Of a DNA stretch of 11,811 nucleotides, positions 5,768-11,811 are shown one piece after another. The stretch comes from Bacteroidales bacterium. Its GTDB lineage: Bacteria; Bacteroidota; Bacteroidia; Bacteroidales; B18-G4. The notes under the pieces were generated by a model. That model was not told the DNA's origin. It did not search any database and saw only the letters and a list, made by a program, of their open reading frames with translations. The DNA is taken from the NCBI GenBank assembly GCA_023145125.1, contig JAGLEK010000498.1:1-11811 (forward strand), written 5' to 3'. The stretch's first letter is position 1; each line of letters starts with the position of its first letter. The position numbers and the translations under genes are program-made.

Positions 5768-6262
5768 ATGAAAATTAAAGGCATTGCCGTCATATTCATT
5801 TTATTGCTTTCCACCTGGCTGGTGCTGAATCATTCATTGCAGCTGCCAATCATACTGATCGGTGTGGGTTTGGCGGCATTTCTTTCACTGATAATGTGCG
5901 ATAAATGTTCAGTCTTTAATGAAATTAAGTTTACACCGAAAGCTTTTCTATATACCTTCTTGTATATCGGTGTTTTCATTTTTGAACTGTTCAAATCAAA
6001 TATTGACATTGCAAGGAGGGTGCTTTCCCCAAAACTCCCGATCAATCCGGGCATTGTAAAGGCAGAGACGATACTACAATCCCAGATGGGCCGGCTTATC
6101 CTGGCAAATTCCATCACCCTTACTCCGGGAACATTTACCATCGATATAATCGGAAATACACTTTACATTCATTGTGTAAATATTGAAGGTGATGATATGG
6201 AGCAATATGCACAGAATATAGTTAGAAAATTTGAAAAATATCTGGAGGTGCTTTATGGTTAA
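5768..6262 (+). CDS. mrpE: MrpE/MnhE/MbhA-like membrane subunit
   Basis: A 164-residue membrane protein of the MrpE (MnhE) family, a small subunit of Mrp antiporters and, as MbhA/MbxA, of membrane-bound hydrogenase-type complexes. Two or three hydrophobic segments occupy about residues 5-45 and 60-80. The family signature QMGRLILANSITLTPGTFTI (106-125) is complete, followed by a soluble tail containing the IDIIGNTLYIHCV strand. It opens the cluster in the same order as mbhA/mbxA. Its last 8 bases overlap the MrpF-like gene, so the two are translationally coupled. No clear Shine-Dalgarno sequence precedes its ATG. Confidence 0.93.
   Translation: MKIKGIAVIFILLLSTWLVLNHSLQLPIILIGVGLAAFLSLIMCDKCSVFNEIKFTPKAFLYTFLYIGVFIFELFKSNIDIARRVLSPKLPINPGIVKAETILQSQMGRLILANSITLTPGTFTIDIIGNTLYIHCVNIEGDDMEQYAQNIVRKFEKYLEVLYG
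6244..6250 (+). promoter_or_regulatory. Shine-Dalgarno site fixing the MrpF-like start
   Basis: GGAGGTG lies 4 bases upstream of the ATG at 6255, inside the end of the MrpE-like gene. It supports this ATG over the in-frame TTG at 6231, which has no such site and would add an unusual leader. Confidence 0.75.
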
Positions 6263-6515
6263 TTTAATTCTTACAATCGCACTCTTGCTGATCGGCTTGT
6301 CTTTTATCCTTGTCGTTATCCGCTTCATCATTGGTGAAACTGTTATTGATCGCGTAGTTGCCCTTGATCTTCTCACGGTTAGCTCTATCGGACTCATCGT
6401 AATGCTGGCGCATTTCTTCGGACGGGCCATTTATATTGATGTGTCACTTGTATATGGCATCCTGAGTTTTATCGGGGTAATTGTTATTGCAAAATATCTT
6501 GAAAAAAGTCTGTAG
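6255..6515 (+). CDS. mrpF: MrpF/MnhF/MbhB-like membrane subunit
   Basis: An 86-residue protein with three predicted membrane helices, the standard form of MrpF (MnhF; MbhB/MbxB in hydrogenase-type complexes). The motif GETVIDRVVALDLLTVSSIG, just after the first helix, is the family hallmark, with the conserved aspartates of the DRVVALD segment. It contributes to the membrane ion-translocation module together with the E and G subunits. The ATG overlaps the end of the MrpE-like gene and has a good Shine-Dalgarno sequence; an upstream TTG at 6231 is rejected. Its stop is one base before the MrpG-like start. Confidence 0.93.
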   Translation: MVNLILTIALLLIGLSFILVVIRFIIGETVIDRVVALDLLTVSSIGLIVMLAHFFGRAIYIDVSLVYGILSFIGVIVIAKYLEKSL

Positions 6516-6516
6516 T

Positions 6517-6873
6517 ATGGAATATCTGAAAATTACAGGGGCTGTTATCACACTCATCGGTGCAATATTTATCTTATTTGCCTCAATTGGAATATTGCGC
6601 ATGCCCGATGTATACAACCGCATCCAGGCCGGGACCAAAGCGTCTACACTTGGCTCAATCCTTGGCCTGTTTGGCATTGGACTGATCCATCCGGATTGGA
6701 TGCTCAAACTATTGTTGCTGATAATGTTTGTATTGATCTCAAATCCGGTCTCATCACATGTTTTGGGACGGGCGGCACATTACATCAAAGTTCCGCTTTC
6801 TGACCTAACGCTTCTGGATAAGCTTGAAGAAGATACCGGATCGGAAACAGCAGAAAAGGAGGGAGACAAATGA
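6517..6873 (+). CDS. mrpG: MrpG/MnhG/MbhC-like membrane subunit
   Basis: A 118-residue subunit with three predicted membrane helices and a charged C-terminal tail of about 25 residues. The signature IGILRMPDVYNRIQAGTKAS, after the first helix, is diagnostic of MrpG (MnhG; MbhC/MbxC), including the RMPD turn and the RxQAGTKA segment (RxHAATKA in many relatives). ATG at 6517 is chosen, one base after the preceding stop; the open frame continues upstream to a TTG at 6481 that would overlap the MrpF-like gene. Its TGA overlaps the ATG of the next gene (ATGA), so the two are coupled. Confidence 0.93.
   Translation: MEYLKITGAVITLIGAIFILFASIGILRMPDVYNRIQAGTKASTLGSILGLFGIGLIHPDWMLKLLLLIMFVLISNPVSSHVLGRAAHYIKVPLSDLTLLDKLEEDTGSETAEKEGDK
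6856..6863 (+). promoter_or_regulatory. Strong Shine-Dalgarno site before the DUF4040 subunit gene
   Basis: AAGGAGGG lies 6 bases upstream of the ATG at 6870. Such a strong site is unusual among the genes of this window, most of which have weak or no Shine-Dalgarno sequence. It may raise translation of this small subunit. Confidence 0.7.
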
Positions 6874-7121
6874 TTTATTCAATAATCTTAACACTTTTGG
6901 CATTGATAATGATTGTCATGGCATTTATAGCCATTTATCATAAGAGCCTGCAGGTGGCTGTCATTGCCTCAGGCATTATCAGCCTGTTTGCATCAGTGAT
7001 CTATATATTTCTGGCCGCCCCTGATGTGGCTATCACCGAGGCTTCTATCGGAAGTGCACTCACAGTGGTAATTTTCTTTTATGTGTTAAATAAAATACGT
7101 CGGATCGATGATAAGAAATAG
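6870..7121 (+). CDS. MbhD-like (DUF4040) membrane subunit
   Basis: An 83-residue protein with three predicted membrane helices. The motif FLAAPDVAITEASIGSALTV, in the second half, is characteristic of the DUF4040/MbhD domain. In true Mrp antiporters this domain is found near the C-terminal end of the large MrpA subunit; in MBH and MBX complexes it is a separate small subunit (MbhD/MbxD), as here. That is one of the signs that the cluster is not a plain antiporter. It sits in the hydrogenase-type order after the G subunit. The next gene's ATG lies within its last codons, with a 14-base overlap. Confidence 0.9.
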   Translation: MIYSIILTLLALIMIVMAFIAIYHKSLQVAVIASGIISLFASVIYIFLAAPDVAITEASIGSALTVVIFFYVLNKIRRIDDKK

Positions 7122-7806
7122 CATATTGCTTCTAATAATTGCAGGCCTGGCCTTTATATTCTATCATGAACTAAGTGCATATCATGGGAATGATGGCCTG
7201 AACGAAACGGCAAACTATTATGCCACAAAGGGCCTTTCAGAAGTTGGGGCAGCCAACCTCGTTACATCAGTTGTCGTAACCTACAGGGGCCTGGATACCC
7301 TGGGGGAAGTGACAATATTATTCCTTACTGCAGCCATCCTGGCATTGATGTTTAAAACCAGCCATAGCCAAAAAGAAACACAGAAAAGAATAACCAGCGA
7401 GCTGCTGATCACTGCGTCCAATGTCCTGCTCCCTGTTATTTTCCTTGTTGGTATATATATATTCATTAATGGACACCTGACTCCCGGGGGAGGATTTCAG
7501 GGAGGAGCTGTTTTGGCTTCAGCTATGGTACTGATGCTGTTATCTATCTCGGGAAGGAAAATAAAGCATGCAGTATTGGATTTTATCGAAGCTATATCGG
7601 GCATTGCATTTGTTCTGCTCGGCATTCTCGGAATCTTTCTTGCCGGCGGTTTTCTCGACAACAGCATCTTCTCACTGGGGACTTTTGGAGAACTCTTCAG
7701 TGCCGGTGCCATCCCGGTGATATACAGCTTCATCGGGCTTAAAGTGGGTGCCGAACTGTCGAATATTATCTTAGTATTGAACCAAACACAGAACGTGGAA
7801 AAATGA
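7108..7806 (+). CDS. mrpB: Fusion of MbhE-like and MrpB/MbhF-like membrane subunits
   Basis: A 232-residue membrane protein joining two modules. Residues about 1-85 match MbhE, the last part of MrpA in antiporters: one N-terminal helix, then VVVTYRGLDTLGEVTILFLT (55-74) with the conserved R60, D63 and E67. Residues about 98-225 match MrpB (MnhB, MbhF), with INGHLTPGGGFQGG at 120-133 and GLKVGAELS near 210-218. In P. furiosus MBH these are separate genes. The fusion is in one frame with no sign of a frameshift. It overlaps both neighbours and shares an ATGA junction with the MrpC-like gene. It should sit in the ion-translocation module of the complex. Confidence 0.9.
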   Translation: MIRNSILLLIIAGLAFIFYHELSAYHGNDGLNETANYYATKGLSEVGAANLVTSVVVTYRGLDTLGEVTILFLTAAILALMFKTSHSQKETQKRITSELLITASNVLLPVIFLVGIYIFINGHLTPGGGFQGGAVLASAMVLMLLSISGRKIKHAVLDFIEAISGIAFVLLGILGIFLAGGFLDNSIFSLGTFGELFSAGAIPVIYSFIGLKVGAELSNIILVLNQTQNVEK

Positions 7807-8174
7807 AATATTTCAGTGTCGAATACATAAGCATCTTTGCGGGATTTATTCTTCTGCTTATAGGCCTGTGGGGTATTATCTCACAAAAAAATATCCTTAA
7901 GATCATTATCAGCTTCTCGATCATTGATACCAGTATCCACCTCATACTGGTCAGTGTTGGCTATATTAAGAACAGGACTGCACCCATCATTGACGGACCG
8001 GTTACCCGGGCCGATGCGGCACAGCAGGTTACCGATCCGGTTCCACAGGCTTTGGTGCTTACTGCCATTGTAATTGGAGTTGGAATCACCGCTCTTATGC
8101 TCAGTTATGCGCTGAAGCTATATGAGAAAAATAAATCTTTAGAAATTGATAAATACAAAAGTTTAAAATGGTAA
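7803..8174 (+). CDS. mrpC: MrpC/MbhG-like (NuoK-type) membrane subunit
   Basis: A 123-residue protein with three predicted membrane helices, homologous to NuoK of complex I and to MrpC (MnhC, MbhG). The stretch DPVPQALVLTAIVIGVGITA is the MrpC signature. The IIDTSIHLILV segment of helix 2 takes the place of the acidic helix of NuoK. The loop between helices 2 and 3 (about residues 56-80) is longer than in NuoK, as usual for MrpC. It overlaps the preceding gene by 4 bases and the following gene by 7 bases, so the run is translationally coupled. Confidence 0.93.
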   Translation: MKYFSVEYISIFAGFILLLIGLWGIISQKNILKIIISFSIIDTSIHLILVSVGYIKNRTAPIIDGPVTRADAAQQVTDPVPQALVLTAIVIGVGITALMLSYALKLYEKNKSLEIDKYKSLKW

Positions 8175-11100
8175 GTCCAATATATATTATCGCTGTTTTA
8201 CTGGGGATTGCCTTCTTATTGGGGCTTTTTAAACAACCAGGTGCTAATTTTGTCCGATTCGCTGCCGTCATTACACTGGCGTTTCCGGTATTCGTTTCTG
8301 TGGGTTGGTTAATACATTTCATCATAGATCCCGCTGAACCTTTTATGGTGTATACTGCCGGGGCGCTTCCTCCATTTTCCATCAACCTGAAAATGGGACT
8401 GGAAGAAGCTTTTATGACTTCCGCAGTGAATGTCCTCGGATTCTTTGGCTTCATATATTTATATAAGACGTTGAAAGCACAGGGGGAAAAGGCAGTTGTG
8501 CTCTTCCTGGTACTTATCATGGGCCTGAATGTGGTTATTATGACCCGTGATATCTTCAATCTGTTTGTTTTCCTGGAAATTTCATCCATTGCTCTCATTG
8601 GAATGATATTTTTTAAAAGGGACCTTAATTCTTTTTCGGCCGGATTTAAATACCTGATCGCAGTTACTGTAATATCCTCCTTCTTGCTTATCGGGATAGG
8701 CTTTATTTACTATCTGGGAGGAACTCTGAATATTGATGACTTCATTGCTAATAACAATGGCCTCACAAGAGGATTAAGCACTGCTGTATTCCTGGTGCTG
8801 ATAGCTGTATTACTTGAATTAAAACCCTTTCCGGCAAACGGATGGGCCCTGGATGTTTATCAGGCAGCGCATCCGGGGATTAATGCCATTATTTCTGCAG
8901 GGACTGCAACAGCCGCTCTGTTTGCCGTATATAAATTGCTGCCCTTCGGGGGAGATCTATGGCTGAATATTGCAGTAATAATTGGCTTGATAACATTTCT
9001 GGGTTCAAATTTCCTGGGGATCTCGCAGAAAAATGCCAATCGCCTGCTGGGCTACTCTTCCATCGGACAAATAGGCTTGCTCCTTGCAGTAATGGGTTTT
9101 TCAAAACACCTGGGTGAGCATTTCCAAATGGTATTTTTTGCTCTTTTTATCAGTCATTTTCTGGCAAAGGCTGGCTTGTTCTGGCTTTCCGGGCTAATTG
9201 CTAAAGATGAGATAAAGGATTGGGCTGTATTGCGCAAAAAACCTCACTTGCTTTTCCTGTTTGGCTTATTTGTTTTTACATTGATCGGCTTTCCTCCCTT
9301 TCCTTCTTTTTACGGAAAATGGCAATTGGTCATGGACCTTGCATCTAATTATAACTACTGGTGGATCGGTTTGATCTTGCTGGGGTCAATATTTGAAGGA
9401 GTCTATCTTTTCCGCTGGCTGGGATATGCCATGAAACTTGAACCTGAAGAAGGCAGTAGCATAAAACTGGATTGGGAAAAGATAATCCCAATAGCTGTAT
9501 TTGGCTTGCTGATATTCCTTGCAAGCTATTTTACGAATGAAATATTCCCGTCAAATTTTAATATCAATCTTATCCCTGTATACTTTGTATTATTTCTTTT
9601 TGTAATTGATTTTCTGCCGGCATATATCAAAAATACCATCGCCATAGCCGGTATGGGGTTTTATGCATACTATATCTATCCGGACATTGAACAGGATACT
9701 CTCAGGCTGGTTTTTGCAGGCATCTTTCTTCTTGGGGGAATATTGACCATGTTTGCCGGATATTCAGTGAAAGGCCGCAGGCCGGGCTTCTTCCCATTTG
9801 CTATAATGATGTACGCAGGCTTGATAGGATTGGTGGAAGCAGAAAATCTATTCCAGTTTTTCTTTGCATGGGAATTGATGACCCTGGGCTCATACATATT
9901 GATCATACGTGGTAAAAAATCAATCTTGCATGCCTACAATTATATGCTCTTTTCGCTTGGCGGTGCTTATATGATATTTATGGGGATTGCCCTGGCCTAC
10001 AATGGCCATACTTCTATTTCTCTTGAGATGTTGCAAACAGCATCTTTCCCCGGATGGGCATACACCTTACTTGCATTGGGATTTCTTACCAAAACGGCAG
10101 CATTAGGCTTTCATATATGGCTTCCCGGAGCACATGCAGAAGCAGAATCCGATGTTTCACCAATGGTTTCGGGTATACTGCTGAAAGGCGGTGTCTTTGG
10201 TTTGCTGGTGCTGTTCATGGCCATGGGGGGTGAACAGGCTGGAGAGCATCCTTTATTGTATGCTTTAGGATGGCTGGGTGCTATTACAGCGCTCGGTGGT
10301 AACCTGATGGCTGTTTTTCAGGAAGATGCAAAACGTTTGCTTGCTTATTCCAGCGTCGGAAACCTTGGGTATATCCTCTTTGCCTTTGCGTTTATGACTA
10401 ACATTGGCTGGCTTACCGGGCTCACATACTCTATAAACCACTTCTTGTTTAAAACCTTGCTGTTTCTTGCTATAGGTGGTGTGGTTTGGCGGGTGAAAAC
10501 ACATAATATGTATGAAATGGGTGGTCTCATCAAGCGGATGCCATGGAGCTTTATTGCCGTGTTAATAGGGATCATCACACTGGCAGGGATCCCCCCGCTT
10601 TCAGGTTATGCAGGCAAATGGTTGTTCTATAATGCTGTAATTACCAAAGGTTGGTATTTTCAGGGTGCCATTGTTTTCTTTGCCGGTACTATTGCATTCC
10701 TGTATTGCTTTAAGCTTATTTATTCCATCTTCCTGGGGCAACCGAAGGATAAGTTCAGAAAGGTTAAGGAAGCACCCATATGGTATCTCATTCCTCAGTT
10801 CATCTTGATGATAGGGATAATGGTATTTTCTGCACGTCCTGATCTGATACTCAAGCCTATCGGAGATTTGTTGTCGCAGTCGGCTTACTTTCCAACCGAT
10901 CCACTGAGCTGGGAAAATGTTACCGCCTCTACAAACCTTGGTTACTGGAGCGGTTATAAGATAATGCTGGTCATTGGCGGAATGTTTGTCGTATTGCTGG
11001 CATGGCTTATGATAATGAGCAGGAAGGCGAAAAATGTGAAGCAGTTTAATATTGTCTATGCGGGAGAAAGGCCTTTCACGCCGGAAACCACCCATTATTC

Positions 11101-11296
11101 ACACAATATGTTTGCACCCTTTAATAAAGCTTTAGGCTTCTTGACTACGCCGGTGGTAACAGATTTCTGGAATGGCGTGAACGATACTTCTCACGCCTTT
11201 GCTGACAGCTTCAGGAAAATATACACCGGCAACGGGCAAACATATATTGCTCATATACTGGCATACATCGTAATTGTTTATTTAATTCTGCTATAG
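8168..11296 (+). CDS. Double antiporter-like subunit: two NuoL/M/N-family domains fused (MbxH-H' like)
   Basis: A 1042-residue membrane protein containing two complete proton-conducting antiporter-like domains in one chain. Domain 1 (about 1-500) has the ion-path residues E137 (FVFLE), K219 (ELKPFP) and K334 (FLAKAG), with a DVYQ segment at 229-232 that recalls NuoN. Domain 2 (about 505-870) has E569 (FFAWE), K642 (FLTKTA), K673 (GILLKGG) and K762 (HFLFKT). A C-terminal extension (about 925-1042) has a hydrophobic helix, a YAGERP segment at 964-969, a probable amphipathic helix and a final membrane helix, reminiscent of the lateral-helix region of NuoL, MbhI or HyfB-type subunits. MrpD and MbhH are normally about 500 residues. 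It should translocate H+ or Na+, coupled to redox chemistry by later subunits. No stop or frameshift separates the domains. Confidence 0.92.
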   Translation: MVSPIYIIAVLLGIAFLLGLFKQPGANFVRFAAVITLAFPVFVSVGWLIHFIIDPAEPFMVYTAGALPPFSINLKMGLEEAFMTSAVNVLGFFGFIYLYKTLKAQGEKAVVLFLVLIMGLNVVIMTRDIFNLFVFLEISSIALIGMIFFKRDLNSFSAGFKYLIAVTVISSFLLIGIGFIYYLGGTLNIDDFIANNNGLTRGLSTAVFLVLIAVLLELKPFPANGWALDVYQAAHPGINAIISAGTATAALFAVYKLLPFGGDLWLNIAVIIGLITFLGSNFLGISQKNANRLLGYSSIGQIGLLLAVMGFSKHLGEHFQMVFFALFISHFLAKAGLFWLSGLIAKDEIKDWAVLRKKPHLLFLFGLFVFTLIGFPPFPSFYGKWQLVMDLASNYNYWWIGLILLGSIFEGVYLFRWLGYAMKLEPEEGSSIKLDWEKIIPIAVFGLLIFLASYFTNEIFPSNFNINLIPVYFVLFLFVIDFLPAYIKNTIAIAGMGFYAYYIYPDIEQDTLRLVFAGIFLLGGILTMFAGYSVKGRRPGFFPFAIMMYAGLIGLVEAENLFQFFFAWELMTLGSYILIIRGKKSILHAYNYMLFSLGGAYMIFMGIALAYNGHTSISLEMLQTASFPGWAYTLLALGFLTKTAALGFHIWLPGAHAEAESDVSPMVSGILLKGGVFGLLVLFMAMGGEQAGEHPLLYALGWLGAITALGGNLMAVFQEDAKRLLAYSSVGNLGYILFAFAFMTNIGWLTGLTYSINHFLFKTLLFLAIGGVVWRVKTHNMYEMGGLIKRMPWSFIAVLIGIITLAGIPPLSGYAGKWLFYNAVITKGWYFQGAIVFFAGTIAFLYCFKLIYSIFLGQPKDKFRKVKEAPIWYLIPQFILMIGIMVFSARPDLILKPIGDLLSQSAYFPTDPLSWENVTASTNLGYWSGYKIMLVIGGMFVVLLAWLMIMSRKAKNVKQFNIVYAGERPFTPETTHYSHNMFAPFNKALGFLTTPVVTDFWNGVNDTSHAFADSFRKIYTGNGQTYIAHILAYIVIVYLILL

Positions 11297-11299
11297 AAA

Positions 11300-11811
11300 A
11301 TGGAAGTGATTACAAAAATAGGATTCGTATTATTGGGATTGTTTATCATTCTCAATTGGGGCCTGATCATGACCGGTATCATTCGGAAGATCATAGCCAG
11401 GATAAGCATGAGGCGTGGCATTAGGTTGTTTCAACCGTATATCAACCTCATAAAGAACTACAGCATACGCTCGCAAATCACACATGGTGTAATGTTTTAT
11501 CTGGGGCCCGTTTTTCGCCTTTCAGGAGGTGTGGGTATTTACTTATTTATGCCCCTGATCTATGGATCGGAAATATGGAGTAACTATTCATTCACCGGTG
11601 ACCTTATTCTGATAACATATTTTATGTTTTTTGGTATGCTTGGAATGGCGCTTGGTGCGGGTGAAGGTGGCCATCCTTATTCTGCCATCGGCATCTCAAG
11701 AGGACTGGCACAATTTACAGCTATCGAAGTGCCGCTTACACTGGCCATCCTGTCCATAGCAATTCAATACAATTCGTTATCCATAACTGAAATTGTTGCT
11801 GCCCAGCAGGG
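11300..11811 (+). CDS. NuoH/MbhM-like membrane-anchor subunit (partial, cut by window edge)
   Basis: The first 170 residues of a NuoH-family subunit (complex I subunit 1; MbhM/MbxM, HycD, EchB), which anchors the redox module to the membrane arm. GIIRKIIARISMRRG (26-40) and QPYINLIK (45-52) correspond to the conserved RKxxARxQxRxGP...QP..D..K segment after helix 1. PYSAIGISRG (126-135) and AIEVPL (141-146, with E143) are the conserved charged loop and helix at the redox interface. Position 41 onward reads IRLFQP rather than the usual GPP-type turn. The gene starts 3 bases after the preceding stop. Its place directly after the double antiporter-like subunit matches the H'-M order known for MBX. 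The rest lies beyond the window. Confidence 0.9.
   Translation, partial: MEVITKIGFVLLGLFIILNWGLIMTGIIRKIIARISMRRGIRLFQPYINLIKNYSIRSQITHGVMFYLGPVFRLSGGVGIYLFMPLIYGSEIWSNYSFTGDLILITYFMFFGMLGMALGAGEGGHPYSAIGISRGLAQFTAIEVPLTLAILSIAIQYNSLSITEIVAAQQ

Noticed and set aside
5768..8174. Ordinary Mrp Na+/H+ antiporter operon
   Set aside because: MrpA is missing, DUF4040 is free-standing, and a NuoH-like subunit follows the antiporter-like genes.
8101..8598. A 165-residue minus-strand open frame opposite the start of the double antiporter-like gene
   Set aside because: It is the shadow of a conserved membrane protein; the translation is rich in Thr, Asn and Lys without a domain, and no start signal is seen.
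10601..11095. A 164-residue minus-strand open frame inside the double antiporter-like gene
   Set aside because: It is antisense to a domain with complete conserved motifs; the predicted protein shows no family features.
8168..11811. Standard respiratory complex I (nuo) operon
   Set aside because: MrpE, F, G and B-like subunits are not part of nuo operons, and NuoA, NuoJ and the usual order are absent.
1..11811. tRNA, rRNA, CRISPR array, insertion sequence or phage genes
   Set aside because: No repeated spacer pattern, transposase or integrase frame, or tRNA-like cloverleaf was noticed in reading; coding density is high and orientation consistent.

Overview
The window looks like a piece of a Bacteroidota chromosome, probably an anaerobic or facultative member of the Bacteroidales/Marinilabiliales type. 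The base composition is moderately AT-rich. Shine-Dalgarno sequences are mostly weak or absent, one TAnnTTTG-type promoter element is visible, and the gene families fit. The genus cannot be read from the sequence, and the phylum assignment is itself an inference.

Left part (1-4100, all plus strand): small soluble enzymes and metal- or redox-related proteins. In order they are a class I SAM methyltransferase, a NifX/NifB-type cofactor-binding domain protein, an unrecognised protein with two CxxC knuckles, a YbgC-like hotdog thioesterase, a BtuR/CobO-type corrinoid adenosyltransferase, a CGGC-domain protein, and a radical SAM protein with the TYW1-like N-terminal signature and a C-terminal winged helix. 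Spacing suggests two or three transcription units: 29-1954, 2053-2568 and 2692-4100. Two hairpins lie after the adenosyltransferase.

Middle (4101-5018): a short convergent intergenic region carries three tandem TTTAG-type heptamers. It is followed by a minus-strand Crp/Fnr regulator. This regulator has cysteines at 10, 13, 19 and 112, the same spacing as the [4Fe-4S] ligands of E. coli FNR, and an ExxSR recognition helix. The divergent intergenic region holds a perfect 26-base dyad whose core, TTGAG-N4-CTCAA, closely resembles an FNR box.

Right part (5019-11811, plus strand, running off the edge): a cysteine-rich unknown protein lies 11 bases upstream of a tightly packed membrane operon. The operon encodes Mrp-type subunits E, F and G, a DUF4040 subunit (MbhD-like), a fusion of MbhE-like and MrpB domains, MrpC, a 1042-residue fusion of two antiporter-like (NuoL/M/N family) subunits, and the start of a NuoH/MbhM-like subunit. 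There is no MrpA. An antiporter-like pair followed directly by a NuoH-like subunit matches the order known for archaeal MBX/MBS complexes (H, H', M). This suggests an ion-pumping, ferredoxin-linked respiratory complex of the Mbh/Mbx/Ehr superfamily rather than a simple Na+/H+ antiporter. The catalytic subunits, which would tell hydrogenase from sulfur reductase or another reaction, lie beyond the right edge.

Working hypothesis: an oxygen- or redox-sensing FNR-like protein controls its own gene and the divergent respiratory operon through the dyad, and the cysteine-rich first gene is an accessory of that complex.
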